From positions 247,438 to 311,437 of the forward strand of contig CAWKFQ010000027.1 of NCBI GenBank assembly GCA_963848955.1: DNA of 64,000 bases, written 5' to 3'. Positions 46,047 through 57,859 of this stretch are shown here, piece by piece. Origin of the DNA: DASUPK01 sp963848955. Its GTDB lineage: Bacteria; Actinomycetota; Thermoleophilia; Solirubrobacterales; 70-9. The notes below the pieces were generated by a model. That model saw nothing but the letters and a program-made list of their open reading frames with translations, was not told where the DNA came from and did no database searches. How positions within the stretch are numbered: the stretch's first letter is position 1; the number at the start of each line of letters is the position of its first letter. The translations under genes and the position numbers were made by a program.

Positions 46047-46985
46047 GCACCCCGCCCCGCAAGAACGTTCCCGCTGAGAACCCGCAGGACCCGACGGCCG
46101 AGCGCGGGCCGATGACGATCCCGCGGGTCGCCGAGATGAAGCGAAACGGCGAGCCCATCGTGATGATCACGGCCTACGACTTCCCGACGGCACAGGTCGT
46201 CGAGGAGGCAGGGGTCGACATCGTGCTGGTCGGCGACTCGGCGGCAATGGCTGTGCTCGGCCACGACGCGACCACGCCGGTCGGAATGGACGAGATGATC
46301 ATGCTCACCCAGGCCGTTCGTCGGGGGCTCTCGACCCCCCTGCTCGTCGGCGACATGCCGTTCGGCTCGTACGAGTCATCGAACGAGCAGGCGATCGCCA
46401 ACGCCCAGCGCTTCGTCAAGGAAGCCGGCGTCGACGCGGTCAAGCTCGAGCGCGGAGGCCCCTCGGTCGACCGCGCCCGCGCGATCGTCCGGGCCGGCAT
46501 ACCCGTCATGGGCCACGTCGGGCTGACGCCGCAGACCGCCACTGCCCTCGGTGGGTTCAAGGCCCAGGGCCGAACGGCGGAGACGGCCGCGAAGCTCGCA
46601 GAGGACACGCTGGCCCTGCAGTCGGTCGGCTGCTTCGCCGTCGTCTTCGAGGCGATTCCCGCCGCCGTGACCGATGCGCTGATGGAGCGCGTCGAGGTGC
46701 CGATCATCGGCATCGGAGCCGGGCCCCTCGACCGACGGCCAAGTGCTCGTCGTCCACGACCTGCTCGGGATGTACCAGGGCCACCAGCCCCGGTTCGTGC
46801 GCCGCTACGCCGAGGTCCGCGAGGAGATGCTCGAGGGCGTCAACGCCTACACGGCTGACGTGCGCGCCCGCGCGTTCCCCGACGAGGAGCACTCCTACTC
46901 GATCTCGCCCGAGGAGCTCGCGGAGTTCAAGCGCTACCTGGAGGAAGAGAGCCTCGCCGGCACCAACACACCCTGGGACTGGTAA
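46043..46985 (+). CDS. panB: 3-methyl-2-oxobutanoate hydroxymethyltransferase (one frameshift)
   Basis: About 313 residues after removing one base from the CCCC run near 46727. MITAYDFPTAQVVEEAG, DIVLVGDSAAM, DMPFGSY, VKLERGG, PVMGHVGLTPQ and, in the second frame, VVHDLLGMYQGHQPRFVRRY are the PanB blocks. It makes ketopantoate from ketoisovalerate and methylene-tetrahydrofolate. A TTG start overlaps the panC stop and has GGAGG upstream. Confidence 0.94.
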
Positions 46986-46991
46986 CGCGAG

Positions 46992-47747
46992 CTAGACCAG
47001 CTCGGTTGAGTCACCAGGCTTGAGGATCGTCACATCGACCTCGGGTGTGCGGGCCGCCACCAGCTCGGCGAACTCGCGCGGTGGCGCCGACAGGTCCTCT
47101 ATCCGGTAGATCGGCGCCGCGTAGGTGCCCCAATGGATCGGGATGGCGAGCCTCGGCCTGATCATCTCGACGGCGCGGGCCGCGCGCTCGGCGTCAAGGT
47201 GGCCGCTGCCCACCTTCGGCCCCCAGCCGGCGACGGGGATCAGGGCGACGTCCACCTTGCCGCGCAGCCCCCGCATGCCGTCGAACAGGTCGGTGTCACC
47301 GGCGAAGTAGACACCGACGGGGCCGCTCGTGAACAGGTATCCGAGCGCCGGCATCCTTCTAGCGAGCGGGTGCCTGGCGCCGCGGTGGGCCGCCGGGGTC
47401 GCCTCCACGCGCATGCCCGCGGCCTCGGCCTCGCCGCCCGGTTCGAGCTCGGTCACCCTCTCGATCCCCGCCCGCCTCAGCAGACGTGAGCTGCCCTTCG
47501 GGCCCATCACCTCGGCGCCGTCGGAGACCTGGCGCAGGGAATGGAGGTCGAGGTGGTCGTAGTGCGCGTGTGAGACGGCGATCACGTCGAGACCCGCGAG
47601 CTGCGGGTAATCGGGCGGCGGCGGCTCGCGGCGCAGGAAGAGAACGCGGCCGCGCAGCACCGGGTCGGTGAGGATCCGCACCCCGCCGAGCTCGATCAGG
47701 GCGGTCGCGTGGCCGACGTAGGTGACCCGGGTGGGGCTCGCCGGCAT
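46992..47747 (-). CDS. Metallo-beta-lactamase-fold hydrolase
   Basis: 251 residues. TYVGHATALIELGGVRILTDP and SHAHYDHLD (HxHxDH), YFAGDTDLF and PIHWGTY form the UlaG-like L-ascorbate-lactonase/NAPE-PLD-like di-metal site. Substrate unknown. Convergent with panB (6 bp) and divergent from yjbQ with only 32 bp between starts. Confidence 0.87.
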   Translation of the reverse strand: MPASPTRVTYVGHATALIELGGVRILTDPVLRGRVLFLRREPPPPDYPQLAGLDVIAVSHAHYDHLDLHSLRQVSDGAEVMGPKGSSRLLRRAGIERVTELEPGGEAEAAGMRVEATPAAHRGARHPLARRMPALGYLFTSGPVGVYFAGDTDLFDGMRGLRGKVDVALIPVAGWGPKVGSGHLDAERAARAVEMIRPRLAIPIHWGTYAAPIYRIEDLSAPPREFAELVAARTPEVDVTILKPGDSTELV

Positions 47748-47753
47748 GCGCCC

Positions 47754-47759
47754 AGACTA
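47754..47759 (-). promoter_or_regulatory. -10 box for a leaderless MBL transcript
   Basis: TAGTCT on the minus strand lies 6 nt before ATG 47747. Confidence 0.45.
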
Positions 47760-47766
47760 AGCCAGC

Positions 47767-47772
47767 TAGGTT
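47767..47772 (+). promoter_or_regulatory. -10 box for a leaderless yjbQ transcript
   Basis: TAGGTT lies 7 nt before GTG 47780. Together with the box at 47754 it makes a back-to-back leaderless pair in 32 bp. Confidence 0.45.
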
Positions 47773-47779
47773 CCCGCCT

Positions 47780-48196
47780 GTGCCGACGCACAGCCGGGAA
47801 CTGAGCTACTCGACGCGCGGCGACGCCGACGTGATCGACATCACGGCCGACGTGCTTCAGGTGGTCCAGGAGTCGGGGGCCGACGAGGGCCTCGCGACGG
47901 CATTCGTACGCGGCTCGACCGCGGCGGTAACGACGATGGAGTACGAGCCCGGGGGCGTCGCGGACCTGAAGGCGCTGCTCGATCGCCTCGTCCCCGCGCA
48001 GGGGGACTACGAGCACAACCGGCTCAACCACGACTCCAACTCGCACGCGCACCAGCGCGCCTCGCTGGTCGGCTCATCCGACCAGGTTCCGGTGATCGGC
48101 GGCCGGTTGGCGCTCGGCACGTGGCAGCAGCTCGTGTTGATCGACTTCGACGACCGCCCCCGCCAGCGCGCGGTGATCGTGCAGGTGATGTGGTGA
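47780..48196 (+). CDS. YjbQ-family protein (UPF0047)
   Basis: 138 residues. FVRGSTAAVTTMEYEPGG, LNHDSNSHAHQRASLVGSS and GTWQQLVLIDFD are the conserved YjbQ blocks with the His/Asp site. Some members complement thiamine-phosphate synthesis weakly; the physiological role is unsettled. GTG start; GTGA overlap with the next gene. Confidence 0.9.
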   Translation: MPTHSRELSYSTRGDADVIDITADVLQVVQESGADEGLATAFVRGSTAAVTTMEYEPGGVADLKALLDRLVPAQGDYEHNRLNHDSNSHAHQRASLVGSSDQVPVIGGRLALGTWQQLVLIDFDDRPRQRAVIVQVMW

Positions 48197-49194
48197 TCGC
48201 GGGCGAGCGCATCTGGATCATCGCCGCGGCGATCGGCGCCCTGGTGGTCCTCGGGGCCATCCTCGCGGTCGCAGGCGTTTTCTCGGGCTCCGACGACGGC
48301 GGGGCGACCGTTGACGAGAAGTTCGGCTCGATCACCACCCCGGAGGCCAGCCCTCCCCCGCCCCAGCCGCGGGTGCAGCGTTACGAGGTCGGCGGGCGCC
48401 CCGACACGATCAGCGCCGGCGCGGGGTACGTCTGGGCGTCCGACTCCCTCGACGGAACCCTGCAGCGGATCAACCCAGCCTCGAAACGGCCGATCGCCGT
48501 CGACGTCGCGGGGTTCCCGACCGACGTGAGCGCCGGCGAGGGCGCCGCTTGGCTCGCGCTGGCCGACCGCGGCGCCGTGCAGCGCGTGACCGGCGACGAG
48601 GGCCCCGGCCCGCCCGTCGACGTGGCCGGCTTCCCCTTCCAGATCGCCGCCGGCGAGGGGTCGGTCTGGGCGATGTCCCAAACGTCGGTCGAGCGCGTCG
48701 ACCCCTCCACCGAGGAGGCCGGCAAGCCGGTCGAGCTCGGCGGCGAGGTCGCGGCGATCGCCGCGGGCGAGGGCGGCGTCTGGGTGGTGCGCGCAAACGA
48801 CGAGGTGCTGAAGCTCGACCCCGCGAGCGGCGATCGGTCCGCCACGGTGGAAGTCCCGGGCGCGTTCAACGTGACCGTGGGCGAGTCCGCCGTCTGGGCG
48901 CTCGGGGCGGGCGACGGCGGGGGCTCCGGTGGCACGCTGACCCGGATCGACCCCGACGGCGCGGTGGCGGGCGACCCGATCGGAGTGCTGCGCGCCGTCG
49001 ACGTCGCAGCCGGCCTCGGCTTCGTCTGGATCACCGACGTGGGCGGCAAGCTGACCCGGTACGACCCAGGCACGGGCGCCCCCGTCGGCGACCCGATACC
49101 GGTCGGCCGCGAGCCCCAGTCGCTTAGCGTCGGCGAGGGCTCGGTCTGGGTGGCCTCCGCAGGTGACGGCGCGGTCTTTAGGATCACGCCATGA
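48193..49194 (+). CDS. Membrane-anchored beta-propeller protein
   Basis: 333 residues from GTG 48193. One N-terminal transmembrane helix (IWIIAAAIGALVVLGAILAV), a Pro-rich linker, then about six repeats of a VSAGEGxxWxx...RIDP-type blade, as in YncE/virginiamycin-lyase-like propellers. The extracytoplasmic domain probably binds a ligand; no catalytic residues are assigned. Coupled to yjbQ upstream and to a tiny ORF downstream. Confidence 0.75.
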   Translation: MIAGERIWIIAAAIGALVVLGAILAVAGVFSGSDDGGATVDEKFGSITTPEASPPPPQPRVQRYEVGGRPDTISAGAGYVWASDSLDGTLQRINPASKRPIAVDVAGFPTDVSAGEGAAWLALADRGAVQRVTGDEGPGPPVDVAGFPFQIAAGEGSVWAMSQTSVERVDPSTEEAGKPVELGGEVAAIAAGEGGVWVVRANDEVLKLDPASGDRSATVEVPGAFNVTVGESAVWALGAGDGGGSGGTLTRIDPDGAVAGDPIGVLRAVDVAAGLGFVWITDVGGKLTRYDPGTGAPVGDPIPVGREPQSLSVGEGSVWVASAGDGAVFRITP

Positions 49195-49217
49195 GACCCC
49201 TGAGGCTCTGCGGATGA
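49191..49217 (+). CDS. Eight-codon junction ORF MRPLRLCG
   Basis: ATG overlaps the propeller stop and TGA overlaps the ROK start (ATGA on both sides). It shares the MRPxR beginning of the junction ORFs at 24690, 32146 and 32412 but is shorter. Confidence 0.25.
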   Translation: MRPLRLCG

Positions 49218-50189
49218 GCGCCCCGGCCAAGACATCCCCGCGCGGTGGCGTCGACCTCGGCGGCACCAAGATCCAGACGGTTGTCGTCAACTCGCGCAAC
49301 CAGGTCCTCGGCGAGGCCCGCCGCCCGACGCCGACCGAGGGAGGCCCCCAGGACGTGGCGTCCGAGATCGCGGCGTGCCTGCGCGAGGCCGCCGAGCAGG
49401 GCGGCGTCGACATCGCGAAGCTGACCGGTATCGGGGTCGGCTCGCCGGGTGACGCCGACGAGAAGACGGGCATCGTCTCCGACGCGAAGAACCTGCCCGG
49501 CTGGGACGGCGCCTTCCCCCTCGGCGAGACCCTGTCGAAGGACCTCGGCGCCCCGGTCAAGGTCGGCAACGACGTCCAGGTCGCCGTCGAGGGCGAGTTC
49601 CACCTCGGCGCCGCCAAGGAGTACGAGAGCATCCTCGGCGTCTGGTGGGGCACGGGCGTCGGCGGCGGCCTCGTGCTCGACGGCAAGCCCTGGATCGGCC
49701 GCGGCGCCGCCGCCGAGATCGGCCACATGGTGGTCAACGAGGGCGGTGCCCACTGCCCCTGCGGGCGCCGCGGGTGCATGGAGGCCTACGCAGGGCGAGC
49801 TGCGATGGAAGACAAGGCCCGCAAGGAGCACGAGCATGGGAAGAAGACGAAGCTCTTCAAGATCATGGAGGAGCGCGGCCGCGACCGGCTCACCAGCGGC
49901 GTCTGGGAGCGGGCGCTCGATCACGGGGACGAGCTCACCGAGCACCTGATCCATCGGGCGATCGTCGCCCTCGGAGCCGGTGTCGGCTCGGCCGTCAACC
50001 TGATCGACCCCGAGGCGGTGATCCTCGGAGGCGGGCTCGGAAGCCGCTTCGGCGAGCGCCTCGGCCCGAAGATCCAGAATGAGATGCACAAGCACCTGTT
50101 CGTCGACGACCGCCCGCCCGGACTTCAAGGTCGCCGCCCTGGGCGATCTCGGCGGAGCGATCGGCGCCGCGCTGCTCGTGAAGGCATAA
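49214..50189 (+). CDS. ROK-family sugar kinase, glucokinase-like (one frameshift)
   Basis: About 325 residues after joining frames near 50120. GGVDLGGTKIQTVVV is the phosphate loop; GVGSPGDAD, VKVGNDVQVAVEGEFHLGA, WWGTGVGGGLVLDGK, the EIGHMVV His and zinc knuckle CPCGRRGCMEAYAG are ROK signatures. The C-terminus in the second frame reads KVAALGDLGGAIGAALLVKA. Probably phosphorylates glucose or a related sugar. Confidence 0.92.
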
Positions 50190-50191
50190 GC

Positions 50192-50262
50192 CCGCATCTC
50201 CTCGGGCTTCGCCCTCCGGGGATGCGGGGTTGGGGCGCGATTGGAGGGCAGGATCAGTCCGC
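50192..50262 (+). repeat. 71-bp hairpin repeat, copy B
   Basis: Partner of 26701-26771. It begins 3 bp after the ROK stop, and its 3' end overlaps the last codons of the convergent acyltransferase gene. Confidence 0.75.
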
Positions 50263-50901
50263 TGGCTTGAATTGAATCTCCCGGATCACCTTGGCCGGTG
50301 CTCCCGCCGCGATCACCCCCGCCGGCAGGTCCTTGGTCACGACCGAATTCGACCCGATCACCGTCCGCTCACCGATCTCGACCCCTCCGGTGACGACGCA
50401 GTTGACTCCGAACCAGCAGTTGGACCCGATCCGGACGGGCCCGCGCGGCGTGAATCCCTGCCACGTGATCGGCACGTTGGGATCGTCGTAGCGGTGGTCT
50501 GAGTCGCCGACGAAGCAGTGGTTGGCGAACATCACGTGGTCGCCGATCTCGATTGACTCGACGGCGGCGAGCATCGTCTCGCGGTTCAGGAAGCAGCCCT
50601 CGCCGATCGTGATGCGCGCCTCGGGGCCGAGCGTGAGCCAGCACCCGGGCTCGAGCAGCGTGTCCTTGCCGATCCTGAGCCGGCCCGAGTCGAGGGCCTC
50701 GAGCACCTCACCCTCGATCGGGCGGCGGATATAGAAGCCGCCCTCGATCGCGTGGCGGTCGATCCTGCGGCGGCGGCGCAGGCCGCTGTTGCGCTCGTAC
50801 CAGCGCCGCTTCTGCCTCCATACCCGGAGCTGCTCCCGGCTGCTCACGCCCGAGAGCCTCGCACAATGACCGCCGATCTGGAATAGGGTCCGCGAGTCCA
50901 C
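50254..50901 (-). CDS. Left-handed beta-helix acyltransferase
   Basis: 215 residues (GTG start; a GTG 18 codons further in is possible). Hexapeptide repeats (LRIGKDTLLEPGCWLTLG, ITIGEGCFLNRETML, IEIGDHVMFANHCFVGDSDH, VEIGERTVIGSNSVVTKDLP) and the GAPAKVIRE end match maltose/galactoside O-acetyltransferase-type enzymes. The His in GDSDHRY is the probable catalytic base. Acceptor unknown. Confidence 0.87.
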   Translation of the reverse strand: MDSRTLFQIGGHCARLSGVSSREQLRVWRQKRRWYERNSGLRRRRRIDRHAIEGGFYIRRPIEGEVLEALDSGRLRIGKDTLLEPGCWLTLGPEARITIGEGCFLNRETMLAAVESIEIGDHVMFANHCFVGDSDHRYDDPNVPITWQGFTPRGPVRIGSNCWFGVNCVVTGGVEIGERTVIGSNSVVTKDLPAGVIAAGAPAKVIREIQFKPAD

Positions 50902-50916
50902 CTAAGGGAGGTTTCG

Positions 50917-52087
50917 ATGGAAGCAGCGAGCGAGAAGTCCGCCGGACGGCAGCGTCGCTTGCTCGTGATGGCGCTGATCGTGCTCGCTTCGGTGATCGGG
51001 TTCGTCAGCGTCTTCTCCATCTGGGCCAACCGGCAGCTGCTGGAGACCGACAACTGGGTCGAGACCAGCTCCGAGCTGCTCGAGGACGAGGAGATCCGCA
51101 CCCAGCTCGCCGAACTTCATGGTCGACGAGCTCTACACCGAGGTCGACGTCCAGGCGGAGCTCGCCGCCGCCCTTCCTCCCCGCCTGCAGCCGCTTGCGG
51201 GCCCCGCGGCCGCCGGCCTTCGCCAGCTGACCGACCGGCTCGCGAACGAGGCGCTCCAGCGCCCGCGAGTCCAAGCCCTTTGGGAGAACATCAACCGCGT
51301 TACCCACGAGAAGCTGATCGCGGTCGTCGAGGACGACTCCGACGAGCCGGTGGTGCTCGACCTGGGCGACATCCTCAGCGAGGTCGGCGGGAACGCAGGA
51401 ATCAACATCGCCGACAGGCTGCCGCCCGACGCCGGGCAGATCGAGATCCTGCCGCCCGACGAGCTCACGACCGCCCAGAAGGCGGTGAACCTGGTTGAGA
51501 GCCTGGCGCTGTGGCTGACGCTGCTGGCGCTCGGGCTTTTCGCCCTGGCGGTCTACCTCGCGAGGGGCTGGCGTCGCGAGGCCCTGCGCGCCGTCGGATT
51601 CGCCTTCATCGTCATCGGCCTCGCCGTCGGGTTTGTGCGCACTCTCGGCGGAGGAGTGGTCGTCGACTCGCTCGCTTCGACGGCCGCCGTCGAGCCGGCC
51701 GTGCAGGACACCTACGACATCGGAACCGGCCTGCTCTCCGACGGTGCAGGCGCGATGATCTTCTACGGCATCTTCATCGTCCTGGCCGCTTGGCTCGCGG
51801 GGCCCACCGGGATCGCCCGCTCGGTGCGCCGCTTCCTCGCCCCGGTTATGGAGAACCGCGCCGTCGCCTACGGCCTGATGGCGGCGATACTGCTGATTCT
51901 CTTCTGGTGGGCGCCGACCGAGGGCTTCAAGCGGCTGCCGATCTCGATCCTTATCATCATCGCCTTCGTCGCCGCGTTCGAGGTGCTGCGGCGACAAGCC
52001 ATTCGGGAGTTCCCGGACGAGACCTGGGAGAAGGCATCGGAGCGGTTGCGCTCAGGGACCCGGTCGCTGCGGCGCGGACGCGGCTGA
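50917..52087 (+). CDS. Integral membrane protein with large extracytoplasmic loop (one frameshift)
   Basis: About 390 residues after joining near 51113. One N-terminal helix (LVMALIVLASVIGFVSVFSI), the motif NRQLLETDNWVETSSELLED, a long soluble helical region, then about four membrane helices (WLTLLALGLFALAVYLARG, AFIVIGLAVGFVRTLGG, FYGIFIVLAAWLAGP, LMAAILLILFWWAP). Members are common actinobacterial membrane proteins of unknown role. AGGGAGG site before ATG. Confidence 0.75.
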
Positions 52088-52088
52088 G

Positions 52089-53247
52089 GTGCGCCGCTCG
52101 GCGGCGCTGATTGCCCTGGGGCTGGCTCTGACCCTGCCGGCGTTCGCTGACGCGGGTTCCGAGCAGGCGGACCAGCGCCTCGAGAAGTCGCTGAACAAGC
52201 TCGTCGCGATGCCGGACGGGCCACCCGGCGTCGGCGTGGTCGTCCAGCGCGGCGGACAGCTGCGCTTTCACACCGCCGGCCGCGCGAGGCTCGACTCGCC
52301 GAAGCCCTTCCGCCTCGACGACCACATGCGGATCGCGAGCGTAACCAAGGCGTTCACCGGCGCCGTCACGCTCAAGCTCGTGGAGCGCGGCAAGCTCTCC
52401 CTGAGCGACACGATCGGCGAGCTCCGTCCCGAGATGCCGCCGTCCTGGCACGCGATCACGGTTCGGCAGTTGATGTACCACACCAGCGGCCTCCCGAACT
52501 ACACCGCCACCGCGGCCTTCCAGACCTACTTCGTCGACCACCTCACGGATTACATCTCGCCCGCACAGGTGATCGGCTTCGCGGCGAGCGAGCCGCTCGA
52601 GTTCCCTCCCGGCACGAGGTACGAGTACTCGAACACCGGCACGTTCGTGCTCGGACTGATGATCGAGACGGTGACCGGTCGCTCCTACGCCAAGAACCTC
52701 CGCGACCTCGTGCTGAAGCCGCTCGGGATGAACGAGACCACCCTCCCCTTCACCTCCCCAGCCCTCCCGAAGCCGTTCATCCGCGGCTACGTGTTCGCCG
52801 GGCCCGGCCAGCCTCAGGAGAACGTGTCTCAGGCGATCAGCCCGTCTGGCGTCTGGGCGGCCGGGGGGATCGTCTCGACCCCGCGCGACCTCAACAGGTT
52901 CGCCCGGGCCTGGGGCGGCGGCAGCCTGCTCGACAAGCCGGCCGTGCGGAGGGCGCAGACCGCGCTTCCTCCCTCCGTTCAGCGGCGGCGAGCCGCCCGG
53001 CCCCGGGCAGAACCGCGGCGGGCTGACGCTGTATCGCTACCGCACCTCCTGCGGGGTCGTGTTCGGGCACAGCGGCAACTTCCCGGGATTCACGCAGTGG
53101 ATCGCGGCGACGCCCGACGGCCGCAACTCGACGGTCGTCTCGGCCAACATGCAGCTTGCTCCGCCGAGCACGGGTCCGCAGGACGTCTTCCGCTCGCTGC
53201 GCCGCATCGTCCGGCGCGCTGCGTGCTCAGCGCTCGCCGGCTCCTGA
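52089..53247 (+). CDS. Serine beta-lactamase/D-Ala-D-Ala carboxypeptidase-type hydrolase (one frameshift)
   Basis: About 386 residues with a signal peptide. Class C-type motifs: SVTK (S84, K87), YSN (Y180-N182) and, after the frame change near 52975, GHSGNFPG in the place of KTG. The secreted enzyme probably hydrolyses peptide or ester bonds in wall precursors; homology alone cannot separate esterase from carboxypeptidase. It follows the membrane gene by 1 bp. Confidence 0.85.
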
Positions 53248-53266
53248 GCTGAGCGCCACGCTCAGC
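53248..53266. terminator. Short bidirectional hairpin
   Basis: Perfect 8-bp stem GCTGAGCG/CGCTCAGC with a 3-nt loop in the 14-bp gap between convergent genes; the stem overlaps the minus-gene stop. Confidence 0.5.
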
Positions 53267-54020
53267 CCTTCGATCGGGGGCTCGGCTTGTCCGGCGTGCC
53301 GCCGATCGCGTCGAGCATGGCTGTGCGGCGTCGAACGTGGCGAGCCTCGCGCTGCTCGGCCTTGGCCATCTTCTTGCTACCCGGTGCGTAGCGACGCTGC
53401 GCCCAGTAGGAGGCGGGCCGCGCGAGCCGGATCGCGGCGACGATGCCGATGAGCGGGATGAACATCCCGCCGACCGTCGACCACACCTTGCCCTTGAGCG
53501 CTGCGATCACGCAGAAGCCGATCACGATGGCGATCGAGATGAGGATGGTGCCGAGGGAGCCCGTCTCCTCGCTGCTCAGCGGGACGAGGCCGAGCACGAG
53601 ACAGCCGCCGATGATCGCGGCGAAGATCACCGCGTCAACCGACTGGCGGCCCTCCTCGGACCAGTAGACGTCCTCGAGGTGTAGCCAGAGGGCGAACTCG
53701 TCGAGCGTCAGGCCGGCGCCGATCCCGAACAGCGCAGCGAGCACCTCGATCCAGGGGCTCTCGGGCTGAAGGGCGAAGCCCAGGAAGCCCGAGAGCAGGA
53801 GCAGGACGATCCCGAACACGAGATGGTGGATATGCAGGCCGCCCGGGGTGACGTTGCCCGGCCACCACGACACCTCGGCGCGGATCATCCTCGTGCTGAA
53901 GCGGATGAAGCCGAAGGAGAGCAGCATCGACGCCAGCAGGATCAGGCCGGCGCGCTGGCTCTCGCGCTCCAGGAACTGGCCGTCGCCCAGATCGATGGTG
54001 ACGTCGCCGAGCGGAAGCAC
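53262..54020 (-). CDS. Integral membrane protein
   Basis: 252 residues, about six membrane helices. GLHIHHLVFGIVLLLLSGFL contains an HIHH cluster, and GAGLTLDEFALWLHLEDVYW has an acidic/His pattern inside the membrane, similar to a family of actinobacterial integral proteins with possible metal-site residues. A basic C-terminal tail follows. GTG start. Confidence 0.7.
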   Translation of the reverse strand: MLPLGDVTIDLGDGQFLERESQRAGLILLASMLLSFGFIRFSTRMIRAEVSWWPGNVTPGGLHIHHLVFGIVLLLLSGFLGFALQPESPWIEVLAALFGIGAGLTLDEFALWLHLEDVYWSEEGRQSVDAVIFAAIIGGCLVLGLVPLSSEETGSLGTILISIAIVIGFCVIAALKGKVWSTVGGMFIPLIGIVAAIRLARPASYWAQRRYAPGSKKMAKAEQREARHVRRRTAMLDAIGGTPDKPSPRSKG

Positions 54021-54026
54021 GGCGCC

Positions 54027-54032
54027 AGCCTA
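54027..54032 (-). promoter_or_regulatory. -10 box for a leaderless membrane-protein transcript
   Basis: TAGGCT on the minus strand sits 6 nt before GTG 54020. Confidence 0.4.
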
Positions 54033-54160
54033 TGTGACGGGCGCTCGCTTCCTCCGGCGCGCCGCGCGAGGACGCGCGCGGATCAAGCGCCGCGCGCGCT
54101 CGCGAGCGCGTGCGGCGATCACGTCGAGATCGGTCATGCACATGGGCCGACCCCAGCCGA

Positions 54161-57110
<2,950 letters not shown>

Positions 57111-57117
57111 CGCCCTA

Positions 57118-57123
57118 AGTCTA
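57118..57123 (-). promoter_or_regulatory. -10 box for a leaderless uvrA transcript
   Basis: TAGACT on the minus strand lies 7 nt before ATG 57110. No ribosome site fits between. Confidence 0.45.
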
Positions 57124-57196
57124 GGAGGCGAACGGACGTTCCCTTTTCGGCCTCGGCTGATCGCCGAACCCGGTTCTCGCAACGTGCGGGAGGTCG

Positions 57197-57738
57197 CTAC
57201 TTGCCGGCGCGGGCGAGCACGTCGTCGAGCAGGGCGCCGCGGTCTGCGGAGCCGAACTTCGAGTCGAGCTCGGAGGCGATCTCGTCGCGGCCCACGCCGT
57301 CGAGCGCGAGCTTCATCGCGGTCAGGCGCGCCGCGGCGTCGTCGCCGTTGCCCGAGGACGCGGGCACCTCGGCTGCGCCGTCGACGTCGCTGGGCGGGTC
57401 GGCGGCGGGCTCGGACGCGCTGATCTGGGGGCCTGGCGACGGCGGCCCGGCGGGCCGGGATCGGGCGTCGGCGCCGGGGGCTCGGGGTCAGGCGAGGGCG
57501 GACCGGGGATCGGGTCGGGGGTCGGCGAGGGAGGTGCCGGCGTCTCGCCGGCCAGCTCGCGCAGCGCGGCCTGGGCGCGCTCGATGCGCTCCTTGGCGTC
57601 GGCCTCGGCTCGTTGCCTGATGCCGTCGGCGTCCGACTCCGCCTGCGCGACGATCTCCTCCGCGCGGCGCTCGGCCTCGGCGACGACCTCGCGGACGCGG
57701 TCGGCGGCTTGCTTCGCCATCTCGTCTGCAGTGCTCAT
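57197..57738 (-). CDS. Coiled-coil protein with Pro-rich linker and C-terminal helical domain (one frameshift)
   Basis: About 180 residues from ATG 57738. A long Ala/Glu/Arg coiled coil (MAKQAADRVREVVAEAERRA to ERAQAALRELAG), a Pro/Asp-rich linker, then, after a frame change near 57440, a helical module RLTAMKLALDGVGRDEIASE and FGSADRGALLDDVLARAGK. The last part resembles short helical tails in actinobacterial DivIVA-like or hypothetical proteins. Function unknown. Confidence 0.6.
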
Positions 57739-57859
57739 CGGCGCCGAGATTACCGGCTGACGCGAGCGCCGGAGGCACCGATCGATGGGATGGCCCGGCC
57801 ACGCGAAAAGCGCGGCGCCCGGACTCGGGCGCCGCGCTCTCGCTGCGACCGGTCCGTGC

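Noticed and set aside
46700..46760. Programmed frameshifting in panB
   Set aside because: The break sits at a CCCC run without a slippery heptamer or stimulating structure, and PanB is never known to be made that way; a one-base insertion explains it.
54030..54137. 35-codon Arg-rich minus-strand ORF between uvrA and the membrane protein
   Set aside because: Composition is that of random G+C-rich DNA, there is no ribosome site, and its TAG stop coincides with the likely -10 box (TAGGCT) of the next gene.
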